Shown here: in pieces, positions 21,573-30,631 of the stretch
Layout of the letters: the number at the start of each line of letters is the position of its first letter
Position numbering within the stretch: the first letter of the stretch is position 1
DNA from: Propionivibrio sp.
GTDB taxonomy: Bacteria; Pseudomonadota; Gammaproteobacteria; Burkholderiales; Rhodocyclaceae
Direction: 5' to 3'
Length of the DNA: 34,233 nucleotides
NCBI RefSeq assembly: GCF_029255185.1
Contig: NZ_JAPUVO010000083.1
Coordinates: 1 to 34,233, forward strand
Program-made: the position numbers and the translations under genes
Notes under the pieces: generated by a model
What the model was told of the DNA's origin: nothing
What the model saw: only the letters and a program-made list of their open reading frames with translations
Databases searched by the model: none

Positions 21573-23510
21573 ATGATCACCCTCAAGAGCGTCACCCTGC
21601 GCCGCAGCGCCAAGGTGCTTCTGGATAACGCCTCAGTTACGCTCAATCCCGGCGAAAAAGTTGGCTTGGTCGGCCGTAATGGCGCAGGAAAATCAACGCT
21701 GTTTGCGCTCTTTAACGGCACTCTTCATGAAGATGCCGGCGACTTTTCCCTGCCCGCGCAGTGGCGCATGGCGCAGGTCGCGCAGGAAATGCCGGAGACC
21801 GCCCAGTCGGCCACCGACTTCGTGATCGAGGGCGATAGCGTGCTGCTCGCTGCACAGAACGAGGTGCATGCCGCCGAAAGCACTGATGACGGTGAGCGCA
21901 TGGCGCACGCTTACATGGCCTTGCACGACGCCGGCGCGCACGACGCCCAGGCACGCGCACAAGCACTGATTCTCGGCCTCGGATTCAAGACGACCGAGCT
22001 CTCCAACCCGGTGAACAGTTTTTCCGGCGGCTGGCGCATGCGCCTGCAACTGGCGCGTGCACTGATGTGCCCGTCCGACCTGCTGCTGCTCGACGAACCG
22101 ACCAACCACCTCGATCTCGACGCTCTGGTCTGGCTTGAGGCCTGGCTCAAGCGTTATGACGGGACGATGGTGGTGATCAGCCACGACCGGGAATTCCTCG
22201 ACGCCGTCACCTCGGTAACGCTACACATTGACAATGGCAAGTTGACCCGCTACGGCGGCAACTACAGTACCTTCGAAGACATGCGGGCGCAGCAGATGGA
22301 ATTGCAGCAAAATTCCTACATCAAGCAGCAGGACAAGATTGCCCATCTGCAAAAGTTCATCCTGCGCTTCAAGGCCAAGGCCAGCAAGGCCAAGCAGGCA
22401 CAAAGCCGGATCAAGGCACTCGACCGTATGGAGCGTCTGGCGCCAGTGCTGGCCAGCGCCGACTTCACCTTCGAGTTTAAGGAGCCGGCCAATCTGCCCA
22501 ACCCGATGCTGGCCATGGAGGCCGCCTGTTTCGGTTATCCGCCGCCAGAGGATGCACCGGCCGGAACCCCGCCGACGGTGATCGTGCGCAACGTCAGCAA
22601 GTCGGTGATGGCCGGCCAGCGTATCGGTATCCTCGGCGCCAACGGCCAGGGCAAGTCGACGCTGGTCAAGACCGTGGCCCGCGTACTGGCGCCGATCAGC
22701 GGCATCGTGCAGGAGGGCAAAGGCCTGAATATCGGCTACTTCGCGCAGCAGGAACTCGACGTGCTGCGACCGCTCGACAATCCGCTCGAACACATGACGC
22801 GCATGGCGAAAGAGGGTCTGCCTGCCGGGCAAAGCGGCCGCGAACAGGATTTGCGCACCTTCCTCGGCACCTTCAATTTCAGTGGCGACATGGTCAAGCA
22901 GCCAGTCGGCACCATGAGTGGCGGCGAAAAAGCACGCCTGGTGTTGTGCATGATCGTCTGGCAACGCCCGAACCTGCTGCTGCTCGACGAACCGACTAAC
23001 CACCTCGATCTGGCAACACGCGAAGCATTGTCGATGGCGCTCAACGAATTCGAGGGCACGGTGATGCTGGTCAGCCACGATCGCTCGTTGCTGCGCTCGG
23101 TGTGCGACGAATTCTGGCTGGTTTCACGCGGCGGCGTCGAACCCTTCGACGGCGACCTCGACGACTACCAGCGCTACCTGCTCGACGAGGCCAAGCGGGC
23201 GCGCGAGGCGTTGAAAGAATCCTTGAAAGAGGCCAAGGAAATCGTCACCCAAGCGCCGGCGCCGGTGCTGGCCAACAAGAAGATCTCGCTCAATCTGAAG
23301 GCCCTAAAACGCGATCAGGGTAAGCTCGAACAGACGATGCTTGACCGTCAGACAAGAAAGCACGCGCTCGAAGCACGCTTGTCCCAACCCCTGCCGGCGA
23401 AGGAAATCAGCGAGCTTGGCCTTGAGCTTAAGCAGATCGACGAGGACCTGGCCGGCTACGAAGAGCAATGGCTAGCAATTTCGGAGCAGATCGAAGCTGA
23501 AGAAACTTAA
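21573..23510 (+). CDS. ABC-F family ATPase, YheS-like
   Basis: This soluble 645-residue protein has two ABC domains and no membrane helices, so it is a ribosome-associated ABC-F factor rather than a transporter. ATG 21573 is preferred to the earlier ATG at 21534 because TTGGAG precedes it and homology starts at ITLKSVTLRRSAKVLL. Domain 1 has Walker A GRNGAGKST (34-42), signature FSGGWRMRLQLA and Walker [17 protein letters not shown]. Domain 2 has GANGQGKST, MSGGEKARL and again [12 protein letters not shown]. The linker between them is basic. After domain 2 is a coiled-coil tail, as in E. coli YheS. ABC-F factors act at the ribosomal E site; the YheS substrate role is not settled. Confidence 0.93.
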   Translation: MITLKSVTLRRSAKVLLDNASVTLNPGEKVGLVGRNGAGKSTLFALFNGTLHEDAGDFSLPAQWRMAQVAQEMPETAQSATDFVIEGDSVLLAAQNEVHAAESTDDGERMAHAYMALHDAGAHDAQARAQALILGLGFKTTELSNPVNSFSGGWRMRLQLARALMCPSDLLLLDEPTNHLDLDALVWLEAWLKRYDGTMVVISHDREFLDAVTSVTLHIDNGKLTRYGGNYSTFEDMRAQQMELQQNSYIKQQDKIAHLQKFILRFKAKASKAKQAQSRIKALDRMERLAPVLASADFTFEFKEPANLPNPMLAMEAACFGYPPPEDAPAGTPPTVIVRNVSKSVMAGQRIGILGANGQGKSTLVKTVARVLAPISGIVQEGKGLNIGYFAQQELDVLRPLDNPLEHMTRMAKEGLPAGQSGREQDLRTFLGTFNFSGDMVKQPVGTMSGGEKARLVLCMIVWQRPNLLLLDEPTNHLDLATREALSMALNEFEGTVMLVSHDRSLLRSVCDEFWLVSRGGVEPFDGDLDDYQRYLLDEAKRAREALKESLKEAKEIVTQAPAPVLANKKISLNLKALKRDQGKLEQTMLDRQTRKHALEARLSQPLPAKEISELGLELKQIDEDLAGYEEQWLAISEQIEAEET

Positions 23511-23552
23511 GCCGGGCGTTTCCGGCATGGTGACAACACAAAGGAATAAATC

Positions 23553-24749
23553 ATGTTTGTTTTTGTACTCAATTGCGGAAGCTCATCGCTCAAGTATCAA
23601 CTGCTCGACATGCGCAATGAACGTCGCCTTGCTTTCGGACTGGTCGAACGTATCGGCATGAAAGATTCGGTCTTAACTTACGAGCCGGCCACCGGCGGCA
23701 AGGTCCACGAAGTTGCCGACATTCCCGATCATGAACTGGCGATCAAGCAGGTTCTGGGCAAGCTGATTGACTCGCAGGTCGGAGTCATCAAGTCACTGGC
23801 GGACATCGGCGCCATCGGCCACCGCGTCGTCCATGGCGCCGAAAAATTTTCCGGATCGGTGCTCATCAACGACGCCGTGCTCGCCGCGCTCAGGGAAAAC
23901 ATTCCCCTTGCACCGCTGCACAATCCAGCCAACATCACCGGCATTGAGGCGATGCTAAGCGCCATGCCCGGTGTCGCCAATGTGGGGGTCTTTGATACCG
24001 CGTTTCATGCCACCATGCCGCCAGAATCCTTCCTTTACGCCGTACCTTACGCGTGGTACGAACAGCACCATGTTCGCCGTTACGGTTTTCACGGCACCTC
24101 ACACCGTTTCGTTTCCGAGCGTGCCGCCAAAATTCTCGGCATCGCCAGCGATCAGTTCAACTGCATCACCTGCCACATGGGTAATGGTTCGTCTTTCACG
24201 GCTGTCAGGGAGGGCAAGTCCTACGATACCAGCATGGGCATGACGCCGCTCGAAGGCATGGTCATGGGCACCCGCTGTGGCGACATTGACGCTGGCATAC
24301 CCAGCTTCCTGGCCACCAATGTCAATATGTCCTTTGCCGACATTGACAATGCACTCAACAAGCAGTCCGGCCTGCTCGGAATTTCCGGCATCAGCTCCGA
24401 CATGCGCGACGTTCATGGCGCGGCCAAGGAAGGGCATGCCCGCGCCAGGCTCGCCATCGACGTACTACGTCACCGCGCCCTCAAATACATCGGCGCCTAT
24501 GCCATCGAACTGGGTCGCGTCGATGCCATTATTTTCACCGGCGGCATCGGTGAAAATGACATTGATTTCCGTGGCTCGATCGTCGAACGTCTTACTGTGC
24601 TTGGCATCAGGCTCGACGCCACCGCCAACAACGTGCGCGGCAAGGAAGTGCTGATCTCAACCGACGATTCGCCAATCAAGGTGATGGTGGTGCCAACCAA
24701 CGAAGAACTGGTGATCGCTCGTGATACCCGTGAGATCGTTGGCAGCTAA
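23553..24749 (+). CDS. ackA: Acetate kinase
   Basis: The 398-residue kinase interconverts acetate plus ATP and acetyl phosphate plus ADP. Landmarks are the N-terminal LNCGSSSLKYQLLD, HRVVHGAEKF, the acid residue region VFDTAFHATMP, YGFHGTSHRFVSERAA, the HMGNGSSFTAV phosphate loop, GTRCGDIDAGIPSF and the adenosine site FTGGIGENDIDFR. The length is normal. The start ATG 23553 follows AAAGGA, 42 bases after the ABC-F gene. It usually works with phosphotransacetylase, but pta is not next to it here. It converges on the ABC-F gene at 24784. Confidence 0.96.
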   Translation: MFVFVLNCGSSSLKYQLLDMRNERRLAFGLVERIGMKDSVLTYEPATGGKVHEVADIPDHELAIKQVLGKLIDSQVGVIKSLADIGAIGHRVVHGAEKFSGSVLINDAVLAALRENIPLAPLHNPANITGIEAMLSAMPGVANVGVFDTAFHATMPPESFLYAVPYAWYEQHHVRRYGFHGTSHRFVSERAAKILGIASDQFNCITCHMGNGSSFTAVREGKSYDTSMGMTPLEGMVMGTRCGDIDAGIPSFLATNVNMSFADIDNALNKQSGLLGISGISSDMRDVHGAAKEGHARARLAIDVLRHRALKYIGAYAIELGRVDAIIFTGGIGENDIDFRGSIVERLTVLGIRLDATANNVRGKEVLISTDDSPIKVMVVPTNEELVIARDTREIVGS

Positions 24750-24783
24750 GCCGTAGCTGTCGGCGAGGCGACCCCTCATGGTT

Positions 24784-26406
24784 TTAATCAATACCCTGGC
24801 TGGAGAGGTACTCCTCGTAGTTGCCAAGATAGTTAACCAGCGTACCGTCCATGCGGATTTCGAGAATTCGCGTCGCCAGCGAGGAAACAAACTCGCGATC
24901 GTGTGAAACGAAGACCAGTGTCCCTTTGAATTTCTCCAGCCCGGTGTTGAGTGATTCGATCGATTCCATATCAAGGTGGTTGGTCGGCTCGTCCATGATC
25001 AGCACGTTATTTTTCATCAGCATCAGCTTGCCGAAGATCATCCGACCCTGTTCCCCACCGGAGATGACTTTTACCGCCTTGCGCACATCATCGCCGGAGA
25101 ACAGCAATCGGCCTAGCGTACCGCGAATCAGCGTCTCGATCTCGTCGCCCTCGCTGGCTGTCGCGCGCGCATAGCCGGCGATCCAGTCAGTGAGGTTGGT
25201 ATCGCTCTTGAAATCATCGGCATGATCCTGCGCATAGTAGCCGCGCCGCGCTTTTTCCGTCCATTTAATGCTGCCGTACTGCGCTTGCAGTTCGCCCATC
25301 AGCAGTTTAAGAAAAGTCGTTTTGCCAACACCGTTCTCGCCAATGATCGCCAGGCGATCGCCAGCGTTGAGTGTGAAATCGAAGTTGTTGAAAATCTTGC
25401 GCTCGCTGCCTGGGTAGGCAAAGGTCAGGTTCTCGACCTCAACCGCTTGCCGGTGCAGTTTTTCCTTTTCGTCATAATCAAAACGAATCCACGGATACTG
25501 ACGCGACGATGGCTTGACGTCTTCCGGCCGCAGTTTGTCGATCAGTTTTACCCGCGAGGTGGCCTGCTTGGCCTTGGACTTGTTGGCCGAGAAGCGGCGC
25601 ACGAAATCCTGAAGATCGGCGATGCGCTCTTTGGCCTTGGCGTTGGCGTTCTGCTGGCGTAGGCGCGCCTGTGATGACGCTTCCATGAAGTCATCATAGT
25701 TGCCCGGATAGATGGTGATCTTGCCGTAATCCAGGTCGGCCATGTGTGTGCACACCTGGTTCAGGAAGTGACGATCATGCGAGATGATGATCATCGTGCT
25801 ATTGCGCTCGTTGAGTACGTTCTCCAGCCAGCGGATGGTCGCGATGTCGAGGTTATTGGTCGGTTCGTCGAGCAGCAGGATGTCCGGGTTGGCGAACAGC
25901 GCCTGAATGAGCAGAACGCGCAGTTTCCAGCCGGGGGCCACTTCGCTCATCGGGCCAAAATGCTGCTCGGACGGAATTCCCACACCCAGCAGCAACTCGC
26001 CGGCGCGTGATTCGGCGGTATAGCCGCCGTACTCGGCAAAGCGGCTTTCCAGTTCGGCGGCGTGCAGGTAGTCCTCTTCGCTCGCCTCAGGATTGGCGTA
26101 GATCGCATCCTTCTCTTGCATGCAGGCCCACATGTCCTCATGACCCATCATCACCACGTCGATCACGCGCTGATCTTCAAAGGCAAACTGATCCTGGCGC
26201 AGGTAGGCCATGCGCTCGTGGGCGTCCTTTGAAACATTGCCGGCGGTGGCTTCCAGTTCACCGTCGAGAATTTTCATGAAGGTCGATTTGCCGGAGCCGT
26301 TAGCACCGATCAACCCGTAGCGATAGCCCTCGCCGAACTTGACTGAAACGTTTTCAAAAAGGGGCTTGGCCCCGAACTGCATGGTGATGTTGGCGACGAC
26401 AAGCAC
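24784..26406 (-). CDS. ybiT: ABC-F family ATPase, YbiT-like
   Basis: This soluble 540-residue protein with two ABC cassettes closely follows E. coli YbiT. The start is GTG 26406 ([20 protein letters not shown]) with GAGG seven bases upstream. Walker A is GANGSGKST (34-42), the first signature is [15 protein letters not shown] and the first Walker B is [16 protein letters not shown]. The middle linker is [20 protein letters not shown]. The second cassette has [18 protein letters not shown] and [15 protein letters not shown]. The product lacks membrane segments and would act on ribosomes. It is a single gene with its own promoter, convergent with ackA. Confidence 0.94.
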   Translation of the reverse strand: MLVVANITMQFGAKPLFENVSVKFGEGYRYGLIGANGSGKSTFMKILDGELEATAGNVSKDAHERMAYLRQDQFAFEDQRVIDVVMMGHEDMWACMQEKDAIYANPEASEEDYLHAAELESRFAEYGGYTAESRAGELLLGVGIPSEQHFGPMSEVAPGWKLRVLLIQALFANPDILLLDEPTNNLDIATIRWLENVLNERNSTMIIISHDRHFLNQVCTHMADLDYGKITIYPGNYDDFMEASSQARLRQQNANAKAKERIADLQDFVRRFSANKSKAKQATSRVKLIDKLRPEDVKPSSRQYPWIRFDYDEKEKLHRQAVEVENLTFAYPGSERKIFNNFDFTLNAGDRLAIIGENGVGKTTFLKLLMGELQAQYGSIKWTEKARRGYYAQDHADDFKSDTNLTDWIAGYARATASEGDEIETLIRGTLGRLLFSGDDVRKAVKVISGGEQGRMIFGKLMLMKNNVLIMDEPTNHLDMESIESLNTGLEKFKGTLVFVSHDREFVSSLATRILEIRMDGTLVNYLGNYEEYLSSQGID

Positions 26407-26445
26407 TAAGAAACCTCGAGAAAGTCATTGATTTGAAAGGCCGCT

Positions 26446-26451
26446 ATTGTA
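26446..26451 (-). promoter_or_regulatory. Candidate -10 box of ybiT
   Basis: TACAAT on the minus strand (5 of 6 to the consensus) lies about 33 bases before the predicted leader meets GTG 26406. A -35 box is not obvious. It lies between the ybiT start and the SecA-like stop, so ybiT need not depend on the secretion operon. Confidence 0.4.
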
Positions 26452-26496
26452 ACCGAGGGGGGCGACGTCGTTACTGACGCTATCGCTCTTTCGCTC

Positions 26497-28485
26497 TTAT
26501 TTCCTCTCGGCACCAACAAAACCAAGCGCTTCTAGCCACTTGCGATCACGGCGAATCGTATCAAGGCGGACGCGACGGTTCTGCCTTTCTGCCCGCCACT
26601 GGGCGAAGTCAACCAGGATCCCGAATAACCGCGCATAAAGGCCTGAGCTTCCCTGCCAGCGCAACAGGTACTGACGAATCGGCTGTGGCAGATAGCGTCG
26701 GAAGAGCTCATCCTCCAAACTGACCATCGCCTCGACGGACCCCGGATTACCCTGCCGTGCCGATCGGCCGAACAACTGCCGATCAACCCGCGAACTCTCG
26801 TGGAACTCGGTCAAGATGACATGCAGACCGCCACGCTGCTCGACTTCGGGCGCCAGCTTGATATCGGTCCCGCGTCCCGCCATATTGGTCGCCACCGTGA
26901 TGCGCCCGGCCTGTCCCGCCTGGGCTACAGCATCGGCCTCACCTTCGTCTTGACGGGCATTGAGCACGGTGTGCGCCACGCACCGGAGCGTCAACAGTTG
27001 GCTCAGTTCTTCGGAAGCCTCCACCGAGCGCGTCCCGATCAGGATGGCTCGTCCTTGCGCGGCAAATTCACTGGCCCGGCTGGCAACCGCTTCCCAGCGC
27101 TGTGCAGAACTCTTAAACACCTGATCCGGCAAACGACGACGGCGGTTGGGTTTATGCGTGGGGATACGTGTCACCGTCAGATCATAAACCCGCCTAAGCT
27201 CTGGCCCGACCTCTTTGGCCGTTCCGGTCATACCCGCCAGCAAAAGGTAACGGCCAAAAAATCGCTGATAGGTAATCTGCGACAAGGTCCGCCGCTGACC
27301 GGTGATTTCGCAGTTTTCCTTAGCCTCGATCATCTGGTGCAAACCACGCTCCCAGGTCCGGTCCGGCATAACGCGCCCGGTAAACTCGTCCACGATCTGC
27401 ACGCTGTTCTCGACGATGATGTAGTGCTGATCCCGATGAAAGAGGTACACCGCCGACAGGGCTTTGCTGACCAGATCCTTTTGCCAGAGGGGTGATTTCC
27501 ACACCCCGTCGAGTTCCCTTGCTTTCGCTGCCACTTCAGCTTCGCCGGCAGCCGTTAGCCAGATGTCCCGATCCTTGCCCTGGATGTAATGAATCGCCGG
27601 CTGCAGGCTTCCGGCCAGAGTAATCGCCTGCTGGTAAACCCCTTCGCCCAGATCATCCGGCAAGGTTTCCGAGATGATCAAAGGTGTCCGGGCCTCATCA
27701 ATCAGAACACTGTCGGCCTCGTCAACAATGGCCACATGCAGTCCGCGCAGTATCGATCCCCGCGCTGAACTCGCCCGGCGCAGACGCTCCAGCTTGAGTT
27801 GTGACGCCAACGTGGCGCCCAGGGCAATCCTGTCTTTGAGGTAATCGAAAGTCAGTTCCTTGTTCGATACGTAGACTACGTCTCTGGCATACTGCGCGTG
27901 CCGGTCCTCAACCGACATGTCCTGCTTGACCACACCGACGGTCAAGCCAAAAAAGCTGTAGAGAGGCGTGTTGTCCTCGGCATCGCGCTCCGCCAGATAA
28001 TCATTGACCGTCACCACATGGACCGCTGCACCGGCAGCGGCGGCAGTACATACGCCCAGTGTCGCGGCCAGGGTCTTGCCCTCCCCAGTAGCCATCTCGG
28101 CAATCTTGCCGCTTAACAGCGCCTGCCCGGCAAGTAGCTGCACGTCATGGTGACGCATGCCTAGCGTTCGCCAGGACGCCTCGCGCACTACGGCAAACGC
28201 CTCGGCAACCAGCGCATCGGTAAAGCCGTTTTTATGCATCCAACTCGCCACGCCATGCAGCGCTGCGCGCAAGCCCGAATCATCGAGTTCCCGTACCGCC
28301 GCCTCGCGCGCATTGACCCGCCGTACGAAGCGTCCGCCAGGATTGGCGCTGCCGGTGGTAAAGCGCGCGAGCACGTCGCGTAACCATTCTTCGATTTGAT
28401 GTATGGGTTGTCCGGCACGCTCCAGATAGGCGCCATCGCCAACCTCGATGCCACGCCCAACCAGCAAGGCACGAACGTCAGACAC
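26497..28485 (-). CDS. Short SecA-like translocase ATPase (last gene of secretion operon)
   Basis: This 662-residue protein keeps both SecA nucleotide-binding folds: Walker A MATGEGKT (131-138), VTVNDYLAERDAE, Walker B IVDEADSVLIDEARTPLI (253-270), the NBD2 blocks GMTGTAKE and GTRSVEASEEL, TNMAGRGTDIKL, and the arginine-finger region RQLFGRSARQGNPGS. It ends about 75 residues after the last NBD2 block. Most of the helical scaffold/wing region of a roughly 900-residue housekeeping SecA is therefore missing, as is the Cys-rich zinc tail. It overlaps the protease-adaptor gene by 8 bases. It is likely an energising ATPase for a dedicated export route. The housekeeping secA is expected elsewhere. 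I know of no established name. Confidence 0.88.
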   Translation of the reverse strand: MSDVRALLVGRGIEVGDGAYLERAGQPIHQIEEWLRDVLARFTTGSANPGGRFVRRVNAREAAVRELDDSGLRAALHGVASWMHKNGFTDALVAEAFAVVREASWRTLGMRHHDVQLLAGQALLSGKIAEMATGEGKTLAATLGVCTAAAAGAAVHVVTVNDYLAERDAEDNTPLYSFFGLTVGVVKQDMSVEDRHAQYARDVVYVSNKELTFDYLKDRIALGATLASQLKLERLRRASSARGSILRGLHVAIVDEADSVLIDEARTPLIISETLPDDLGEGVYQQAITLAGSLQPAIHYIQGKDRDIWLTAAGEAEVAAKARELDGVWKSPLWQKDLVSKALSAVYLFHRDQHYIIVENSVQIVDEFTGRVMPDRTWERGLHQMIEAKENCEITGQRRTLSQITYQRFFGRYLLLAGMTGTAKEVGPELRRVYDLTVTRIPTHKPNRRRRLPDQVFKSSAQRWEAVASRASEFAAQGRAILIGTRSVEASEELSQLLTLRCVAHTVLNARQDEGEADAVAQAGQAGRITVATNMAGRGTDIKLAPEVEQRGGLHVILTEFHESSRVDRQLFGRSARQGNPGSVEAMVSLEDELFRRYLPQPIRQYLLRWQGSSGLYARLFGILVDFAQWRAERQNRRVRLDTIRRDRKWLEALGFVGAERK

Positions 28486-30628
28486 TGAAACGACTCAACA
28501 AAAGCTGCCGCAAGCGACGCAGACCTTGCCAGGCCAGTGGCTCCCAGCCATGGCTGAAACGCACATGCACGCGTTCGCCGAAAGCGCTTGGCGGGACATC
28601 CGGCGGTAAGGACAGATCGACCATGAACACCCGCTCTACCGTCTTGACGCCGTTGGTATCGCTGGCCAAGGTCGGAATGAGGCCACCTCCAGACAAGCCA
28701 AGAGCGGCCGTCGGCAGCTCATCGACAGCCCCGGCGGGTTGCCGCACCAGTGTCACGTCGTGCTTATTCCCGATCCAGTCGGAAAAGCGCAATTGGGCTG
28801 AACGAAACCTTGCTCGAAGTAGATCGATATCGTCCTGCGTCACGACCACGCGCACGATCAGCGCATTTTTCTCCAGCACATACCCGGCCAGATCGCCTTT
28901 CTTGAAATAACGCCCCGGCATATCCTGCGCCTTCTCTGCAACCAAAACGCCGTCCGCCTCGGCATAAGCGACCAGTTTCGCGGCCTGCTCCTCCAGCTTG
29001 GCCAATACGCTCTGCTCCTGTTCAAGCTGGCGGCTTGACGTTGCTGCTTTCACCTGGTCGGTGAATTGTTCTGAACGATATTTGGCTTGTGCCTCGGCCA
29101 CCTTGGCGCGCGCCACTTCCAGCTCGGTGAACAACAGCGGATCAGCCAGCTCGAACAAGGCGTCGCCCTGCCGCACACGCCGCCCGGGCTCGACCAGCCA
29201 GTGCCGGAAAAACCCTTTCCCCCCGGCGCGCACGATGGCCTGATCGGGCAGCCAGACAACGCCCTCACTCCGGGTGCGTAGCGGTACCGGAAGCACAAAA
29301 GCGATCAGCAAAATCGCCGCCAGCAACGCCGAAGACAGGCGCACGGCGCGTGCTCGATGGCGCTGTAGGGTTGGGCTACGCATAACGTGACGATAAGCCT
29401 TCCAAAGGGGAATAAAAATCAGAGTGACAATTCCCCAGAGCGCTATCAGCACGCCAAAAATGAAATACTGCCCGGCGATGAAGAGCATGATCGACACCGT
29501 CACGAAGGTCCGGTAACACCAGGCCAGGGGGGTGTATACGACCAGCCATCGCTTTTCCACCTCGGTTTCGGGTGGCTCGTCAAGGTCGTGCGCGCCAAAC
29601 ACATGATGGTCCCACAGGTAGGCCATATACTTCTGCCCGCGTTGCGCGAGGTTGGGCATTTCGATCAGGTCGGAGAGGATGTAGTAACCGTCGTAGCGCA
29701 ACAATGGGTTGCCATTGACGATCAGCGTCGATATTCCGGCGATGGTCATGACGTTGTGCGCAACGGCCCGCACCACGCCCGGCTCGACCAGCAGCCAGAC
29801 GTAGAGCGCCAGAGCGGCCAGAAAAAGCTCGACCAGCATGCCGGCGGCAGCTACCACCGCTCGCCTCGTTTTGGAAGGAAAGGACGACGCTGCCGAGGCA
29901 TTGACGTAGGGCACCGGCGCAAAGACCAGAAACATCAAGCCCATCTCATGGACCGCCCCACCCCAAACGCGGGTGGCGAAACCATGCCCCAACTCGTGCA
30001 GCAACTTCACAATCGGAAACACGAAAGCCATCACCAGGAGATTGCTCGAAGAGAGCATCTGTTCCGAGAAATTATTGGTCAGCTCGCGCCAGTTCTGGCC
30101 AGCCAGCATCAGGGCCGGCAACACCACCGCCAGCCACAGCAACAGGCCCTTGGGGCCGAAGCACCAGGCCACATGCGGCGCCCAGCGGGAGATGAAGACA
30201 TTCGGATCGATGAGCGGCAGCTTAATGCTCATCGGGTTCAGGAAATACTGCTTCAAGGTAGCCAGGCGTTTTTTCTTGTAGCGCTGGAAAAGGACCGCCG
30301 AATCGGGATTGACATCAAGCTGCAACAGATCGGCCGCATGCAGTTGCACCAGCAGATCGACCACCTCGTTCTGCGTGCAGGCATCCTCACCGTGCGCGGA
30401 CGTATTGGCTTTTTCCCAAAGTTCTTGAACCGTCTGCGCGCCGTCCATACCGAGCACCACAGCGTAAGCCGCCGACGACAGGCGGTGAAAGTTCCCGCCC
30501 GTCTGATCCTGAACCACGTACCACACCTGCCCGCGATAAATGTGCCGGTTGATTTTTGCCTGCGGCACCAGGCGCGGTTTCAGGTCGGCAACGCTGTGCC
30601 AGGAACTGCTGAACAAGCTGCGTGCCAT
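28478..30628 (-). CDS. PqqD-like / M50 site-2-type protease / HlyD adaptor fusion
   Basis: The 716-residue protein joins three parts. Residues 20-105 (RGQVWYVVQDQTGGNFHRLS, then a DGAQTVQELW segment) look like a PqqD-type winged helix. Residues 155-415 are a polytopic membrane domain with an M50 metalloprotease motif HELGH (211-215) and the second metal ligand in NGNPLLRYDGYYILSD (D313). Residues 430-716 hold one more membrane helix and a HlyD-like barrel/lipoyl/coiled-coil module. The catalytic residues are intact, so proteolysis is plausible. It starts 3 bases after the GAF-HlyD gene ends. PqqD folds bind leader peptides, so it may recognise the export substrate; that is inference. Confidence 0.9.
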   Translation of the reverse strand: MARSLFSSSWHSVADLKPRLVPQAKINRHIYRGQVWYVVQDQTGGNFHRLSSAAYAVVLGMDGAQTVQELWEKANTSAHGEDACTQNEVVDLLVQLHAADLLQLDVNPDSAVLFQRYKKKRLATLKQYFLNPMSIKLPLIDPNVFISRWAPHVAWCFGPKGLLLWLAVVLPALMLAGQNWRELTNNFSEQMLSSSNLLVMAFVFPIVKLLHELGHGFATRVWGGAVHEMGLMFLVFAPVPYVNASAASSFPSKTRRAVVAAAGMLVELFLAALALYVWLLVEPGVVRAVAHNVMTIAGISTLIVNGNPLLRYDGYYILSDLIEMPNLAQRGQKYMAYLWDHHVFGAHDLDEPPETEVEKRWLVVYTPLAWCYRTFVTVSIMLFIAGQYFIFGVLIALWGIVTLIFIPLWKAYRHVMRSPTLQRHRARAVRLSSALLAAILLIAFVLPVPLRTRSEGVVWLPDQAIVRAGGKGFFRHWLVEPGRRVRQGDALFELADPLLFTELEVARAKVAEAQAKYRSEQFTDQVKAATSSRQLEQEQSVLAKLEEQAAKLVAYAEADGVLVAEKAQDMPGRYFKKGDLAGYVLEKNALIVRVVVTQDDIDLLRARFRSAQLRFSDWIGNKHDVTLVRQPAGAVDELPTAALGLSGGGLIPTLASDTNGVKTVERVFMVDLSLPPDVPPSAFGERVHVRFSHGWEPLAWQGLRRLRQLLLSRFSV

Positions 30629-30631
30629 CGC

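Noticed and set aside
24750-24783. Terminator between the convergent ackA and ybiT
   Set aside because: No stable hairpin with a T-run could be found in the 34-base gap.
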